This document shows positions 1 to 6,965 of a DNA stretch of 27,873 nt, one piece after another. How positions within the stretch are numbered: the stretch's first letter is position 1; every line of letters starts with the position of its first letter. The DNA is taken from positions 1 through 27,873 of the IMG/VR virus record IMGVR_UViG_3300042731_004648. The stretch is one strand, 5' to 3'. Below the pieces are notes generated by a model, which saw only the letters and a program-made list of their open reading frames with translations, was not told the DNA's origin and searched no databases. Origin of the DNA: a virus. Position numbers and translations under genes: made by a program.

Positions 1-821
1 ACCAGGGCCAGCAGCAGGAGGCTGCGAAGGACCAGGACCAGGGCCAGCAGCAGGAGGCCGGCAAGCAGCAGGGCCAGCAGCAACAGCAGCAGGGCCAGCA
101 GCAGGAGGCCGGCAAGCAGCAGGGCCAGCAGCAACAGCAGCAGGGCCAGCAGCAACAGCAGCAAGACCAGGATCAGGGTCAGCAGGCGCAGGCCGGTGGT
201 CCGGTCATGGGTCTCGGGATGCAGCAGCCCGCCCAGCAGCAGGGCATGAGTTACATGGACCAGATGGTCCAGGACCAGCTCGCCCAGGACAACATGCTGG
301 AGCAGGGCTACATGCAGGACCAGGGCCAGCAGATGGGCATGGGACAGCAGCCCGCCCAGCAGCAGATGGGCATGGGCATGGGACAGCCGCAGGGATGCGG
401 CGGCGGCGGCGACTACATGAACGAGTTCGAGTTCGACGAGTCCACGATCGACGCGGAGATCGAGCAGCAGCTCGGTGGCGTCGATCCGCTGGGGCTCGGC
501 GGTCTCGGGGAGGCGGCTTCGCCGATGCAGGCCAGCTCCGGCATGGGCGGCATCGACTTCAGCTCGCTCCACATGACCCCGGAGCTGGCGGCGGCTCAGC
601 GCGCCGCGGAGCTGCGTGGTGATCTCCCGATGGGTCAGGTCATGCAGGCGGCGGCCGTCCAGGCCAGCACGCCGCAGGTGCAGGTCCAGTCCCAGCAGAA
701 CGAAGGCGTCTCCCGGCTGGGCGGCGTCAGGACGGCCTCGACGAGGCCCGTCAACGACCTCCAGGTGGCCCAGAGCCTCTGGAAGTCCGATCCGGTCATC
801 CCCGACCCCTACCAGCGGTAG
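1..821 (+). CDS. Gln/Met/Gly-rich protein, C-terminal part (5' end outside window)
   Basis: The reading frame is open from base 3 to the TAG at 819-821 and enters from upstream, so the N-terminus is missing. The first ~65 visible residues are low-complexity (runs of Q with G, E, K and D) and are encoded by a 51-bp tandem repeat. A Met/Gln/Gly-rich stretch follows, then an acidic patch (EFEFDESTIDAEIEQQ) and a more ordinary Ala-rich C-terminus ending in PDPYQR. No catalytic motif is visible. It sits directly before the probable decoration and major capsid genes, a position where phages often encode portal, protease or scaffold/core proteins. A scaffold or internal head protein is therefore plausible, but this is inference from position and composition only. 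The first in-frame ATG in the window (207) is probably internal, because the repeat-encoded sequence runs through it without a break. Confidence 0.75.
   Translation, partial: QGQQQEAAKDQDQGQQQEAGKQQGQQQQQQGQQQEAGKQQGQQQQQQGQQQQQQDQDQGQQAQAGGPVMGLGMQQPAQQQGMSYMDQMVQDQLAQDNMLEQGYMQDQGQQMGMGQQPAQQQMGMGMGQPQGCGGGGDYMNEFEFDESTIDAEIEQQLGGVDPLGLGGLGEAASPMQASSGMGGIDFSSLHMTPELAAAQRAAELRGDLPMGQVMQAAAVQASTPQVQVQSQQNEGVSRLGGVRTASTRPVNDLQVAQSLWKSDPVIPDPYQR
42..164 (+). repeat. 51-bp tandem repeat (coding, Gln-rich)
   Basis: Two identical 51-bp units lie at 42-92 and 93-143. A partial third copy of the last ~21 bp of the unit follows from 144. The unit is 17 codons long, so copy-number change keeps the frame and only lengthens or shortens the Gln-rich region. 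The unit itself contains smaller CAG/CAA-based repeats. Confidence 0.85.
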
Positions 822-845
822 GAGACGGGCTAGTTCGTCCCCGGG

Positions 846-880
846 GAACCGTTCGCCTGGTTCACGGCTGCTGCCAGGCG
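846..880 (+). other. Overlapping inverted repeats in the 822-936 gap
   Basis: The 115-bp gap before the decoration-protein gene holds two inverted repeats. GAACC (846-850) can pair with GGTTC (859-863). CGCCTGG (854-860) can pair perfectly with CCAGGCG (874-880). They share bases 859-860, so the two hairpins exclude each other. No T-run follows, so a classical intrinsic terminator is not supported. Folding is read by eye. Confidence 0.35.
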
Positions 881-911
881 GATTGACCCGAGGATGCGAG
901 TGAGTAAGCGG

Positions 912-926
912 CTAAACTCTTGAGAG
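912..926 (+). promoter_or_regulatory. Possible weak copy of the GTTGATAG element
   Basis: CTAAACTCTTGAGAG lies 10 bases before the ATG at 937. It matches the copy before the tail-tube gene (GTAAACTGTTGATAG) at 12 of 15 positions. It overlaps the likely SD (GAGAGG), so part of the likeness may come from that. No flanking stem is visible here, unlike four of the five exact copies. Confidence 0.3.
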
Positions 927-936
927 GTATCCCGAA

Positions 937-1551
937 ATGGCACTTCCCGGCCAGGCTTCGGGCGAGTGGACTGAGTCGAGCGGATTCCTCCGCGAGCTGC
1001 ACCGGGGCGTTCACAACGCCTTCGCTACGCTCACGGCGGATGCGTTCAACCAGGCCAACCCGCCCACAGGCAAGGGCACGGCTACCGAGGCGACGATGTT
1101 GGTGGGTGACACCAAGGTCGGCGTCAGGGGTGGTAGCTGCTGCTTCACCCGCCCCGATGCGGGCAACAACTTCGTCGGCGGACCCCTCGCTGGCGCGGCG
1201 AGCGTGGCGAACCAGCGTCCGCTCGGCGTCTTCATCAACGACGCGCTGGGTCACGCCTTCGAGAACTCTCCGGGCGAAGCGTCGGGTCAGGGGCCGTATA
1301 TGTCCTCCCAGGGCACGTTCGGCAACCGGCTCTACGAGACCCAGGTCCAGATCGGCGGCGGTGCGGGCAACCCCCTCACCTACACGCCGGGGGACTGGCT
1401 CTACGCCTCCGTCAACGGCCTGCTCACGAACGTCGAGGCGGACAGCTTCGAGGTCGAAGAGGGCGGCGCCGGCACCGCAACCGTGGTCGCCATCTTGAAG
1501 CACGCCCCCGAGGCGGACTTCCCCGAGATGGCCTACGACCAGCGCATCTGA
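937..1551 (+). CDS. Probable capsid decoration / head accessory protein
   Basis: A 204-residue protein starting at an ATG preceded by GAGAGG. It is Gly/Ala-rich with short beta-prone stretches (for example LYETQVQIGGG and GDWLYASVNGLL) and a C-terminus predicted to be compact. It has no signal peptide, membrane segment or enzyme motif. It lies immediately before the major capsid gene with 13 bp between stop and start, so the two are surely co-transcribed. A small beta-rich protein just upstream of the major capsid protein is where lambda-gpD-like or other head decoration proteins are usually encoded, which is the basis of the call. I do not recognise a specific family. A head-fibre or minor capsid protein is the alternative. 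Confidence 0.5.
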   Translation: MALPGQASGEWTESSGFLRELHRGVHNAFATLTADAFNQANPPTGKGTATEATMLVGDTKVGVRGGSCCFTRPDAGNNFVGGPLAGAASVANQRPLGVFINDALGHAFENSPGEASGQGPYMSSQGTFGNRLYETQVQIGGGAGNPLTYTPGDWLYASVNGLLTNVEADSFEVEEGGAGTATVVAILKHAPEADFPEMAYDQRI

Positions 1552-1564
1552 GGAGGTGACGACG

Positions 1565-2443
1565 ATGCCTACCAGCACCATCAGCAACGCTCAGCGTGCG
1601 CGCTACATCGCCCACCACCTCCGCACGGCTGCGGGGCGCCAGTTCCTGGCCGCCTCGATGATCCAGCCCCTGCGGACGCGGCGGGACTACGCCAGCGTCG
1701 GACGCCGGACCTTCCTCGTCGAGCAGCTCCCCGATGGGGCGCTCGCTCTGTACGACAAGGATCCGGACGTGACGGCCTACGTGATCGGCGAGGAAGCCGA
1801 GAACATCCTGGCCGTCCAGAAGCCCCGGCGCGTCCACTTCCCGCTCTTCGAGATCGCCTCGAACCCGGAGATCCCACTCACGCAGGTCAAGGAGCGCCGC
1901 TTCGACCTCCTCCAGCGTGCGCAGGACCTCGCCAAGGCGCAGATCCAGGCCGCCGAGGACGAGCGCGTCTTCGCCGTCATGGACGCCATCGCCACGACCG
2001 GCTTCGACTCGATCGGACCGACGAACCCGGACATCCCGGTCGCCGCGCCGCTCACGCCGTCGGTCATGGCGGACGCCTTCGGGCTCATCGAGCGCCACTC
2101 CCTCATGGTCGCCCGCATCTACATGAACGCGGTGGACTACGCGGACATCCGCAAGTGGGGGCGTGACATCCTCGACACCGAGAGCCAGCAGGTCCTCCTC
2201 CGCACCGGCCTCCAGGCCGTCCTGTGGGGTGCACAGATCATCACGAGCCGCCTGGTCCCGGCCGGGTTCGTGTACGTCTGCACCGAGCCCGAGTACTTCG
2301 GGCGCATCCCGGTCCGTACCGAGCTGACCGTCCTCTCCGCGGACGATCCGAAGGCCCGGACCATCGGCTACTCTTGTTTCGAGAATGTGGGCATCGGAGC
2401 CCACAACCCGCGCGGGTTGACCCGGCTCCTCATCAGCCGGTAG
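1565..2443 (+). CDS. Major capsid protein (HK97-fold type)
   Basis: A 292-residue protein likely to form the icosahedral shell. Features that fit a phage major capsid protein are the helical N-terminal segment with many charged residues, the long central helix region (QVKERRFDLLQRAQDLAKAQIQAAEDERVF), an A-domain-like segment with repeated hydrophobic strands, and a C-terminal stretch ENVGIGAHNPRGLTRL followed by LISR. A conserved 'NP(R)G' tail of this kind closes many HK97-type capsid proteins. A GTG at 1556 would add three residues, but it lies on the last base of the SD AGGAGG (1551-1556). ATG 1565 has ideal 8-base spacing and is chosen. The gene is followed by a strong terminator, as expected for a highly expressed unit. 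The family assignment is from pattern memory and not from a search. Confidence 0.75.
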   Translation: MPTSTISNAQRARYIAHHLRTAAGRQFLAASMIQPLRTRRDYASVGRRTFLVEQLPDGALALYDKDPDVTAYVIGEEAENILAVQKPRRVHFPLFEIASNPEIPLTQVKERRFDLLQRAQDLAKAQIQAAEDERVFAVMDAIATTGFDSIGPTNPDIPVAAPLTPSVMADAFGLIERHSLMVARIYMNAVDYADIRKWGRDILDTESQQVLLRTGLQAVLWGAQIITSRLVPAGFVYVCTEPEYFGRIPVRTELTVLSADDPKARTIGYSCFENVGIGAHNPRGLTRLLISR

Positions 2444-2470
2444 TTCTCGGAACCACTGGGCTTCCACGGC

Positions 2471-2506
2471 ACGGCCGATCCCTCCGGGGGTCGGCCGTTG
2501 CTTTTT
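2471..2506 (+). terminator. Intrinsic terminator after the major capsid gene
   Basis: CGGCCGATCCC (2472-2482) pairs with GGGGTCGGCCG (2487-2497), with one T-G wobble. The loop is the tetranucleotide TCCG. An outer A-T pair (2471/2498) extends the stem to 12 bp, and a T-rich tract TTGCTTTTT (2498-2506) follows. This is the clearest rho-independent terminator in the window. It separates head genes from the endonuclease gene. Confidence 0.85.
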
Positions 2507-2543
2507 GTGGTGTGTTGCGGTGCATTATGGTATGGTTCTACCC

Positions 2544-3503
2544 ATGAAAGCCGTACCGTGTCCTTTCAGTTCGGATGAACTGCGCCGTCTCGTCTATGAA
2601 GAACGGCTGACCGACCGTGAGATTGCAGAGCGGGTGCCGGAGGGTACGATCCGACGGGTTCAGAGCTGGAGGAAGCGCTCCGGTGTCAAGGCCCAGCCTC
2701 GCTGGTCTCGGACGACAGTCCCTCCGATCCAGGGACGCCTTCAGTCTCTTCTAGTCGGGTCGATGCTGGGAGACGGGCGCCTGAGCTGTCCATCGGGCGT
2801 CACAACCCGGTTCCAAGAGAACCACACGGCGTCTCAGCTTCCTTACCTGGAGTGGAAGGCGCAGATGTGGGGTTCATGGGGACGACCAATCGCGCCCGTC
2901 GAGTGGGCGACGAACGGCAAGGTCTACCTCGGTCATCGGTTCCACACGGTGTCTCACCCGGATCTGAACGAGTGGCAGGCCCTGTTCTATCCGTCCAGAG
3001 GGAAAGGCGCGAAGAGGCTCGCTCCGGAGGTTGCGGGTCTTGTGGACGAGTTCGCCTTGACTGTTTGGTATCTCGACGATGGTTGTGCTTCGTGGTGGCC
3101 GGACATCACCTTTGGGATGGATGCTTCGTCCAGAGAAGTCGCTGAGAGCATCTTCGAGAAGTTTGGCCTCCGTCCGCGTTGGCAACCAAAGAAGGGCTTC
3201 ACCGGTGAGTTCCACATGGAGCGTGAGGACACGGCCCACCGGTTCCTGGACATCATTCGTCCCCACGTCCCCCGGTGCATGGCTCATAAGCTCAGGGGCT
3301 TCGGCTTCATGGGCAAGCACTACACGGTGAGGAAGAAGATCGACCCGGCTGCCTTGCGGCGCATGGCGGCCGATGAAGTGCCGATCCGGGTGATGGCGAA
3401 GCGCCTTGGGGTGGGCGCCTCGACCATCTCTCGGTGGCTTCGCAAGCTGGAGATTTCTCATTCACGCAGGCGTGGGCGGCCGTCGAAGTTGGACTGCGGG
3501 TAG
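2544..3503 (+). CDS. LAGLIDADG homing endonuclease with flanking helix-turn-helix regions
   Basis: A 319-residue site-specific DNA endonuclease that would promote its own spread by cutting alleles lacking it. Two LAGLIDADG-type motifs are visible: LLVGSMLGDG (~69-78, acidic Asp77) and LTVWYLDDG (~172-180, Asp178/179), about 100 residues apart as in single-chain enzymes. Residues ~10-48 look like a helix-turn-helix (LTDREIAERVPEGTIRRVQSWRKRSG), and so do ~268-302 (VMAKRLGVGASTISRWLRKLEI), followed by a basic GRPSK tail. The DNA looks less GC-biased than its neighbours, which suggests acquisition. No SD precedes ATG 2544. In-frame ATG 2532 and TTG 2505 are alternative starts. It lies alone between the capsid terminator and a separate promoter-like sequence, so it is free-standing and not inside an intron. 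Confidence 0.88.
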   Translation: MKAVPCPFSSDELRRLVYEERLTDREIAERVPEGTIRRVQSWRKRSGVKAQPRWSRTTVPPIQGRLQSLLVGSMLGDGRLSCPSGVTTRFQENHTASQLPYLEWKAQMWGSWGRPIAPVEWATNGKVYLGHRFHTVSHPDLNEWQALFYPSRGKGAKRLAPEVAGLVDEFALTVWYLDDGCASWWPDITFGMDASSREVAESIFEKFGLRPRWQPKKGFTGEFHMEREDTAHRFLDIIRPHVPRCMAHKLRGFGFMGKHYTVRKKIDPAALRRMAADEVPIRVMAKRLGVGASTISRWLRKLEISHSRRRGRPSKLDCG

Positions 3504-3533
3504 GTCTGATTCTGTTGTTAACCCGATCCTGGG

Positions 3534-3562
3534 TTGACACGACCGGATCAATAACCCATAGT
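3534..3562 (+). promoter_or_regulatory. Sigma70-type promoter candidate
   Basis: TTGACA (3534-3539), a 17-bp spacer, then CATAGT (3557-3562). The -35 matches consensus exactly and the -10 matches at four of six positions. Transcription would begin about 7 bases later, at or next to the ATG at 3570, giving a leaderless or nearly leaderless message. A short inverted repeat (TTAACCC/GGGTTGA, 3518-3537) overlaps the -35. Confidence 0.5.
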
Positions 3563-3569
3563 CCGCGGC

Positions 3570-5849
3570 ATGACGGAGGTGATCCTGCGTTGTCGCACCT
3601 GCGGACAACCCTTGCCGACGCTGACCCGGACCGAGCTGGGGAGCCGCTTCGTGCGGCTTCTCCATCCCGACTCCGAGGAGACCGACGGGGGCTTCGAGAT
3701 CGACGGCAAGAGCGTGGCCGTGCGCACGTCCAAGCTCAATGCTCAGTCGGACCGTCCCACCCGCCGTTGGTCCTTCTCCAAGGGGTCTGGCGACACCGAT
3801 CCGGACGAGTGGTTCTGGATCGGCCTCAGCTCAGCGGGAGATCGGGTCCTACGGGCCTGGATTGTCCCGGCCGCCGAGTGGACAACGCGCGTCACCCACG
3901 TCTCCGAGAGCCCAACATCTCAGTGGGCGCCCTTCCAGACCTTCCCCTCATCCGAGCATCCAGAGCCTCTGGCTGCCCACGAGATACAGGAGTCCATCAT
4001 GGTGGCACAGCCGCTCACCGCACGTAACTTCCAGCGTGGCACCTTCAAGCGCTACGTGGCGATCATGAAGTTCAACATCGGATCGCTCTCCAACAGCCAG
4101 ACCCCAGTGGACATCGAGCGCAACGAGTACGTTCACTTCGACGGCTATACGCTCCGCTTCAACGGTGACAGCCCCAACCAGGCCGACTGGGTGGACTACC
4201 GCAACGTCGCCTCGCGGACGATCGTCTCGGCCATCAACAACGGGTGGCTCGTCGAGGTCCCCGAGGGGGTTGCGGTAGACGTCAACCAGTGGAACTTCCA
4301 GCCACCATCGGCCAACATCCAGATGAGCGCGGCTGACCCTTACAAGGCCCAGCAGCAGGGTCGGGGGCAGTGGGCCGATGGCAGTGTGGTTCACCAGGAG
4401 GACCAGCAAGTCGGCACTGTGGCGGGCTACGTCCAGCAGACCAACATGCAGAACCAGCAGGCGTGGGACAAGCGCTTCGCCCAGCAGCAGTTCCAGGGTC
4501 AGGCCGTCCAGGTCCAGCACCAGCCTCAGCAACAGCCGATGCCCCAACAGCAGGTCCTGACCTCCTCGACGGCCGGCATGAGCGGGATGCCCCGCCAGGC
4601 CAACCAGGGTCCGCGCTTCATCCAGCACCAGCCGCCCCCGGTGATGGATCACGCCACCATGAACCCGATGTTGGCGGGGGGGTCCAACGTCGAGCCCCAG
4701 GATGCTCGTGTCGTCGCCAGCGTTCCGATCCGAGTCCCGGCGAAGCAGACGGCCAACATCGCTACGGGCAAGATGAACAACGGCCAGGTCGCCTACGACC
4801 GCGAAGGCAAGGTCGCTCCGCGCCCCGGGATGGTGACGGCCTACTCGAACATGGACGCGCAGGGCACGGCGGGACTCGGCGTCGTCCGTGACAAGCACGG
4901 CAACGTCATCGGCCAGTCCGGTCAGTTCGGCCAGCAGTATGGTCAGTTCGGTCCCGGTCAGTTCCAGGGACAGCAGGGTCACGGGCTCCAGCCGGCGTTC
5001 CAGCAGCCTCAGCAGGGCTCCATGCCTCCCGGCCAGATGATGCAGGAGGGCATCGTCTTCCAGACGCAGGGCGTCGGTCAGCAGGCGCAGCAGGCCACCG
5101 GCACGTACCATCAGGCGTCGGGGCAGGCGTTCGGAGGCGGCGAGCAGATCGTGGGCCGCGTCGGTCAGACCCGCGGCCAGGTTCCGGCCGGCCCTGGTCA
5201 GGTCCTCGACCCGCAGGGCAACCCGATGACTCCCGCGGCTCGTCAGAACCCGACTGAGACGCCGGTCATGCGCGGCCCGGATGGCAGCCCGATCATCGTG
5301 GCCGGCCCGAACGGCCAGCCCATGATGCTCATGCAGGGTCCGGACGGATCGGCCCAGTACGTCACGCCGATGGTCGTGGCGGGTCCGGACGGGATGCCCC
5401 AGCTTGTTCCTCCGGGCCAGACGGTCTCCGAGGAGCAGATGATGGGATCCGTCCCGGAGACGGAGACGGGCGACATCGACCCGGAGCAGATCGAGCTGGT
5501 GGAACAGCCGCAGGTCACGGAGGAGCACCAGCAGCTCGCTGCGGAGGCGGCCCCGACGCCGGCAGCCGCTCCCGAGCCCCAGGGGCCGCCTGAGCTGCAC
5601 CCCGAAGCCGCCGAGCTGCTGAAGGGTCGCAAGCCGGTCAAGGAGATGGCGACGCGCGTGATCGGGGCCAAGATGTTCTGGCCCAACTTTCCGGACAACT
5701 GGCCCTTCAAGTCGAAGGCTGAGCTGCGGATGAAGCTCGCGGAGCTGCATGCGGAGCACCCGGCCTGCCTCAAGGCCATCTACATGGCCGAGAGCACGGG
5801 CTTCCAGGCGAAGATGCTGGAGAAGTGGCCGGACTTGCTCACGGCGTAG
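3570..5849 (+). CDS. Chimeric protein: nuclease-like N-terminal domain fused to a Gln/Gly/Pro-rich phage structural protein
   Basis: A 759-residue continuous frame with two unlike parts. Residues 1-~140 carry CRTC (8-11) and the order DG..VAVRTSKL (45-55), RRWSF (65-69), DEWFWIGL (79-86), AWIVP (96-100), SQW (117-119). From memory this order resembles a small PD-(D/E)XK-type nuclease domain found in phage and intron endonucleases, in which the core usually reads E-V-K-T-S. Here it reads A-V-R-T-S, so catalysis is doubtful. The second part begins at Met144 (ATG 3999) with a good SD (ACAGGAG, 3986-3992). It has a compact domain (~150-235), then a long low-complexity Q/G/P/M-rich region with several GPDG/GPNG motifs (~565-625), and a folded C-terminus (~695-759). 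ATG 3570 has no SD but follows a promoter-like sequence. Two products, or a true fusion, are both possible. Confidence 0.7.
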   Translation: MTEVILRCRTCGQPLPTLTRTELGSRFVRLLHPDSEETDGGFEIDGKSVAVRTSKLNAQSDRPTRRWSFSKGSGDTDPDEWFWIGLSSAGDRVLRAWIVPAAEWTTRVTHVSESPTSQWAPFQTFPSSEHPEPLAAHEIQESIMVAQPLTARNFQRGTFKRYVAIMKFNIGSLSNSQTPVDIERNEYVHFDGYTLRFNGDSPNQADWVDYRNVASRTIVSAINNGWLVEVPEGVAVDVNQWNFQPPSANIQMSAADPYKAQQQGRGQWADGSVVHQEDQQVGTVAGYVQQTNMQNQQAWDKRFAQQQFQGQAVQVQHQPQQQPMPQQQVLTSSTAGMSGMPRQANQGPRFIQHQPPPVMDHATMNPMLAGGSNVEPQDARVVASVPIRVPAKQTANIATGKMNNGQVAYDREGKVAPRPGMVTAYSNMDAQGTAGLGVVRDKHGNVIGQSGQFGQQYGQFGPGQFQGQQGHGLQPAFQQPQQGSMPPGQMMQEGIVFQTQGVGQQAQQATGTYHQASGQAFGGGEQIVGRVGQTRGQVPAGPGQVLDPQGNPMTPAARQNPTETPVMRGPDGSPIIVAGPNGQPMMLMQGPDGSAQYVTPMVVAGPDGMPQLVPPGQTVSEEQMMGSVPETETGDIDPEQIELVEQPQVTEEHQQLAAEAAPTPAAAPEPQGPPELHPEAAELLKGRKPVKEMATRVIGAKMFWPNFPDNWPFKSKAELRMKLAELHAEHPACLKAIYMAESTGFQAKMLEKWPDLLTA

Positions 5850-5858
5850 AGCGTCTCC

Positions 5859-5881
5859 GCCTAATCCGTTGATAGATAGGC
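5859..5881 (+). promoter_or_regulatory. GTTGATAG element in a hairpin loop, before 5889
   Basis: GTTGATAG is at 5868-5875, 13 bases before the ATG at 5889. GCCTA (5859-5863) pairs with TAGGC (5877-5881), leaving a 13-nt loop (ATCCGTTGATAGA). The gene start lacks a strong SD, so this element may take part in initiation or in transcription of the unit. It could act as a promoter element or as an RNA hairpin; the sequence alone does not decide. Confidence 0.5.
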
Positions 5882-5888
5882 TGGTTCG

Positions 5889-6230
5889 ATGGACGACACA
5901 CCACGAACCGCCCGAGACATCACCGACAGCCAGAGGGTCTTCATTCAGGAGCATCTGGCTGCCGGGCGTCGTGCCTTCTACGCGCTCAAGTCGCGGTGGG
6001 AGGAGATCCTGACGTGCATCGAGGAGCACGCCTCGCCGCACGGTCGAGAGATGGCTTACAAGTTCGCGGGCGACCACATGATGGCGGTCCCCGAGGAGCT
6101 GAAGGCGATGGAGGAAGCTCTGGACGCCGTCACCCTCGGAGTCAACGACTTGGAGACGAAGCGTCTCAAGGAGAAGATGCCGGGCCGCACGGTGGATGAC
6201 TTCGCCAACGCGACCGACACCCGGTTGTGA
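5889..6230 (+). CDS. Small helical protein of unknown function
   Basis: A 113-residue soluble protein, mostly charged and helix-prone: EHLAAGRRAFYALKSRWEEILTCIEEHAS, then EELKAMEEALDAVTLGVNDLETKRLKEKM, which could form a coiled coil. No signal peptide, membrane segment or known motif is seen. It is the first gene after a GTTGATAG element and ends 4 bp before the SWIM-type protein gene, so they probably share a message leading on to the amidase gene. I do not recognise a family. A small virion or assembly protein is possible but is only inferred from its neighbours. Confidence 0.7.
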   Translation: MDDTPRTARDITDSQRVFIQEHLAAGRRAFYALKSRWEEILTCIEEHASPHGREMAYKFAGDHMMAVPEELKAMEEALDAVTLGVNDLETKRLKEKMPGRTVDDFANATDTRL

Positions 6231-6234
6231 GGCG

Positions 6235-6963
6235 ATGGCTCTGAACGCGGATGAGGAGCGCCGACGCCGCATCGCTGCGCGTGCCCTTCGTCGGTACGCC
6301 AAGGACAACCCGGGCGGTGAGTGCTTCGATGAGGGCGAGTGCCACTCGTTCTACCCGGCCGTCGGGCCGCAGACGACCTTCGACGTCCGGCCTGAGTTCA
6401 ACGACGTCGAGCTGGATGGGGTCGGCTACCGCTGGGAGAAGGGGCAGCGCTACCGTGACTCCGAGAGGATGGAGCGGGTTGCAGCTCGCATCCTCCAGCC
6501 GACGGATCGGGTCCAGCTCAAGACGGCGGACACCATCCCCGAGATCTTGTCGGGCTTGAATCCACGGGTCGAGCGCAAGTCCAGGGCGTGCTCATCGCGG
6601 AAGCTCCGCATGAGTCCTCAGATCTTGCGGTTCACCTTCGGCGTGTCGTGCTCTCCCCCGACGGGCTCGGGTGAGGAGCACATCGTCAAGGTCAAGGTGG
6701 TTCCGAAGACCAAGCACCCGCGCTTCAAGATCACCCAGGCCGACGTCAGGATGTCGTGTTCATGTCCAGCGTGGGTGTGGTGGGGCTCCGAGTGGCACGC
6801 TAAGCAGCGCAAGTACCTCGACCAGAAGCTCCGTGGATCGGGCTCGGCGCCCGACGTCCGTGATCCAGATCGGGTCAACATGGTGTGCAAGCACACCTAT
6901 CTCGTTCTCCAGCGCATCAGCGACTGGACGCTCACGCATCCGGCTCACCGCCGGAGGAGATGA
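6235..6963 (+). CDS. SWIM-like zinc-binding phage protein
   Basis: A 242-residue protein with a C-terminal zinc-binding pattern of the SWIM type (CxC ... CxH): CSC at 175-177 in SCSCPAWVWWG, and CKH at 218-220 in NMVCKHTYLVL. The insert between the halves (~40 residues) is aromatic and basic. SWIM motifs bind DNA or proteins in other systems, and similar CxCPxF/W...CKH proteins are common unknowns among phage structural genes (from memory). The N-terminus is highly basic (DEERRRRIAARALRRYAK) with extra cysteines at 30 and 36. ATG 6235 is preferred over an in-frame upstream start at 6196, which would overlap the previous gene by 35 bases. The SD is weak (TGAGG). The gene ends two bases before the amidase start. 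Confidence 0.6.
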   Translation: MALNADEERRRRIAARALRRYAKDNPGGECFDEGECHSFYPAVGPQTTFDVRPEFNDVELDGVGYRWEKGQRYRDSERMERVAARILQPTDRVQLKTADTIPEILSGLNPRVERKSRACSSRKLRMSPQILRFTFGVSCSPPTGSGEEHIVKVKVVPKTKHPRFKITQADVRMSCSCPAWVWWGSEWHAKQRKYLDQKLRGSGSAPDVRDPDRVNMVCKHTYLVLQRISDWTLTHPAHRRRR

Positions 6964-6965
6964 AG

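Noticed and set aside
894-923. Nine-codon ATG frame before the decoration gene as a real gene
   Set aside because: It is too short to judge by sequence. It was kept only as a note in the finding on the overlapping hairpins.
3948-6308. A 786-codon minus-strand open frame opposite the chimeric structural gene
   Set aside because: It is a Leu/Arg/His/Val-rich shadow of the Gln/Gly-rich + strand gene, spans several + strand gene borders, and shows no motif or start signal.
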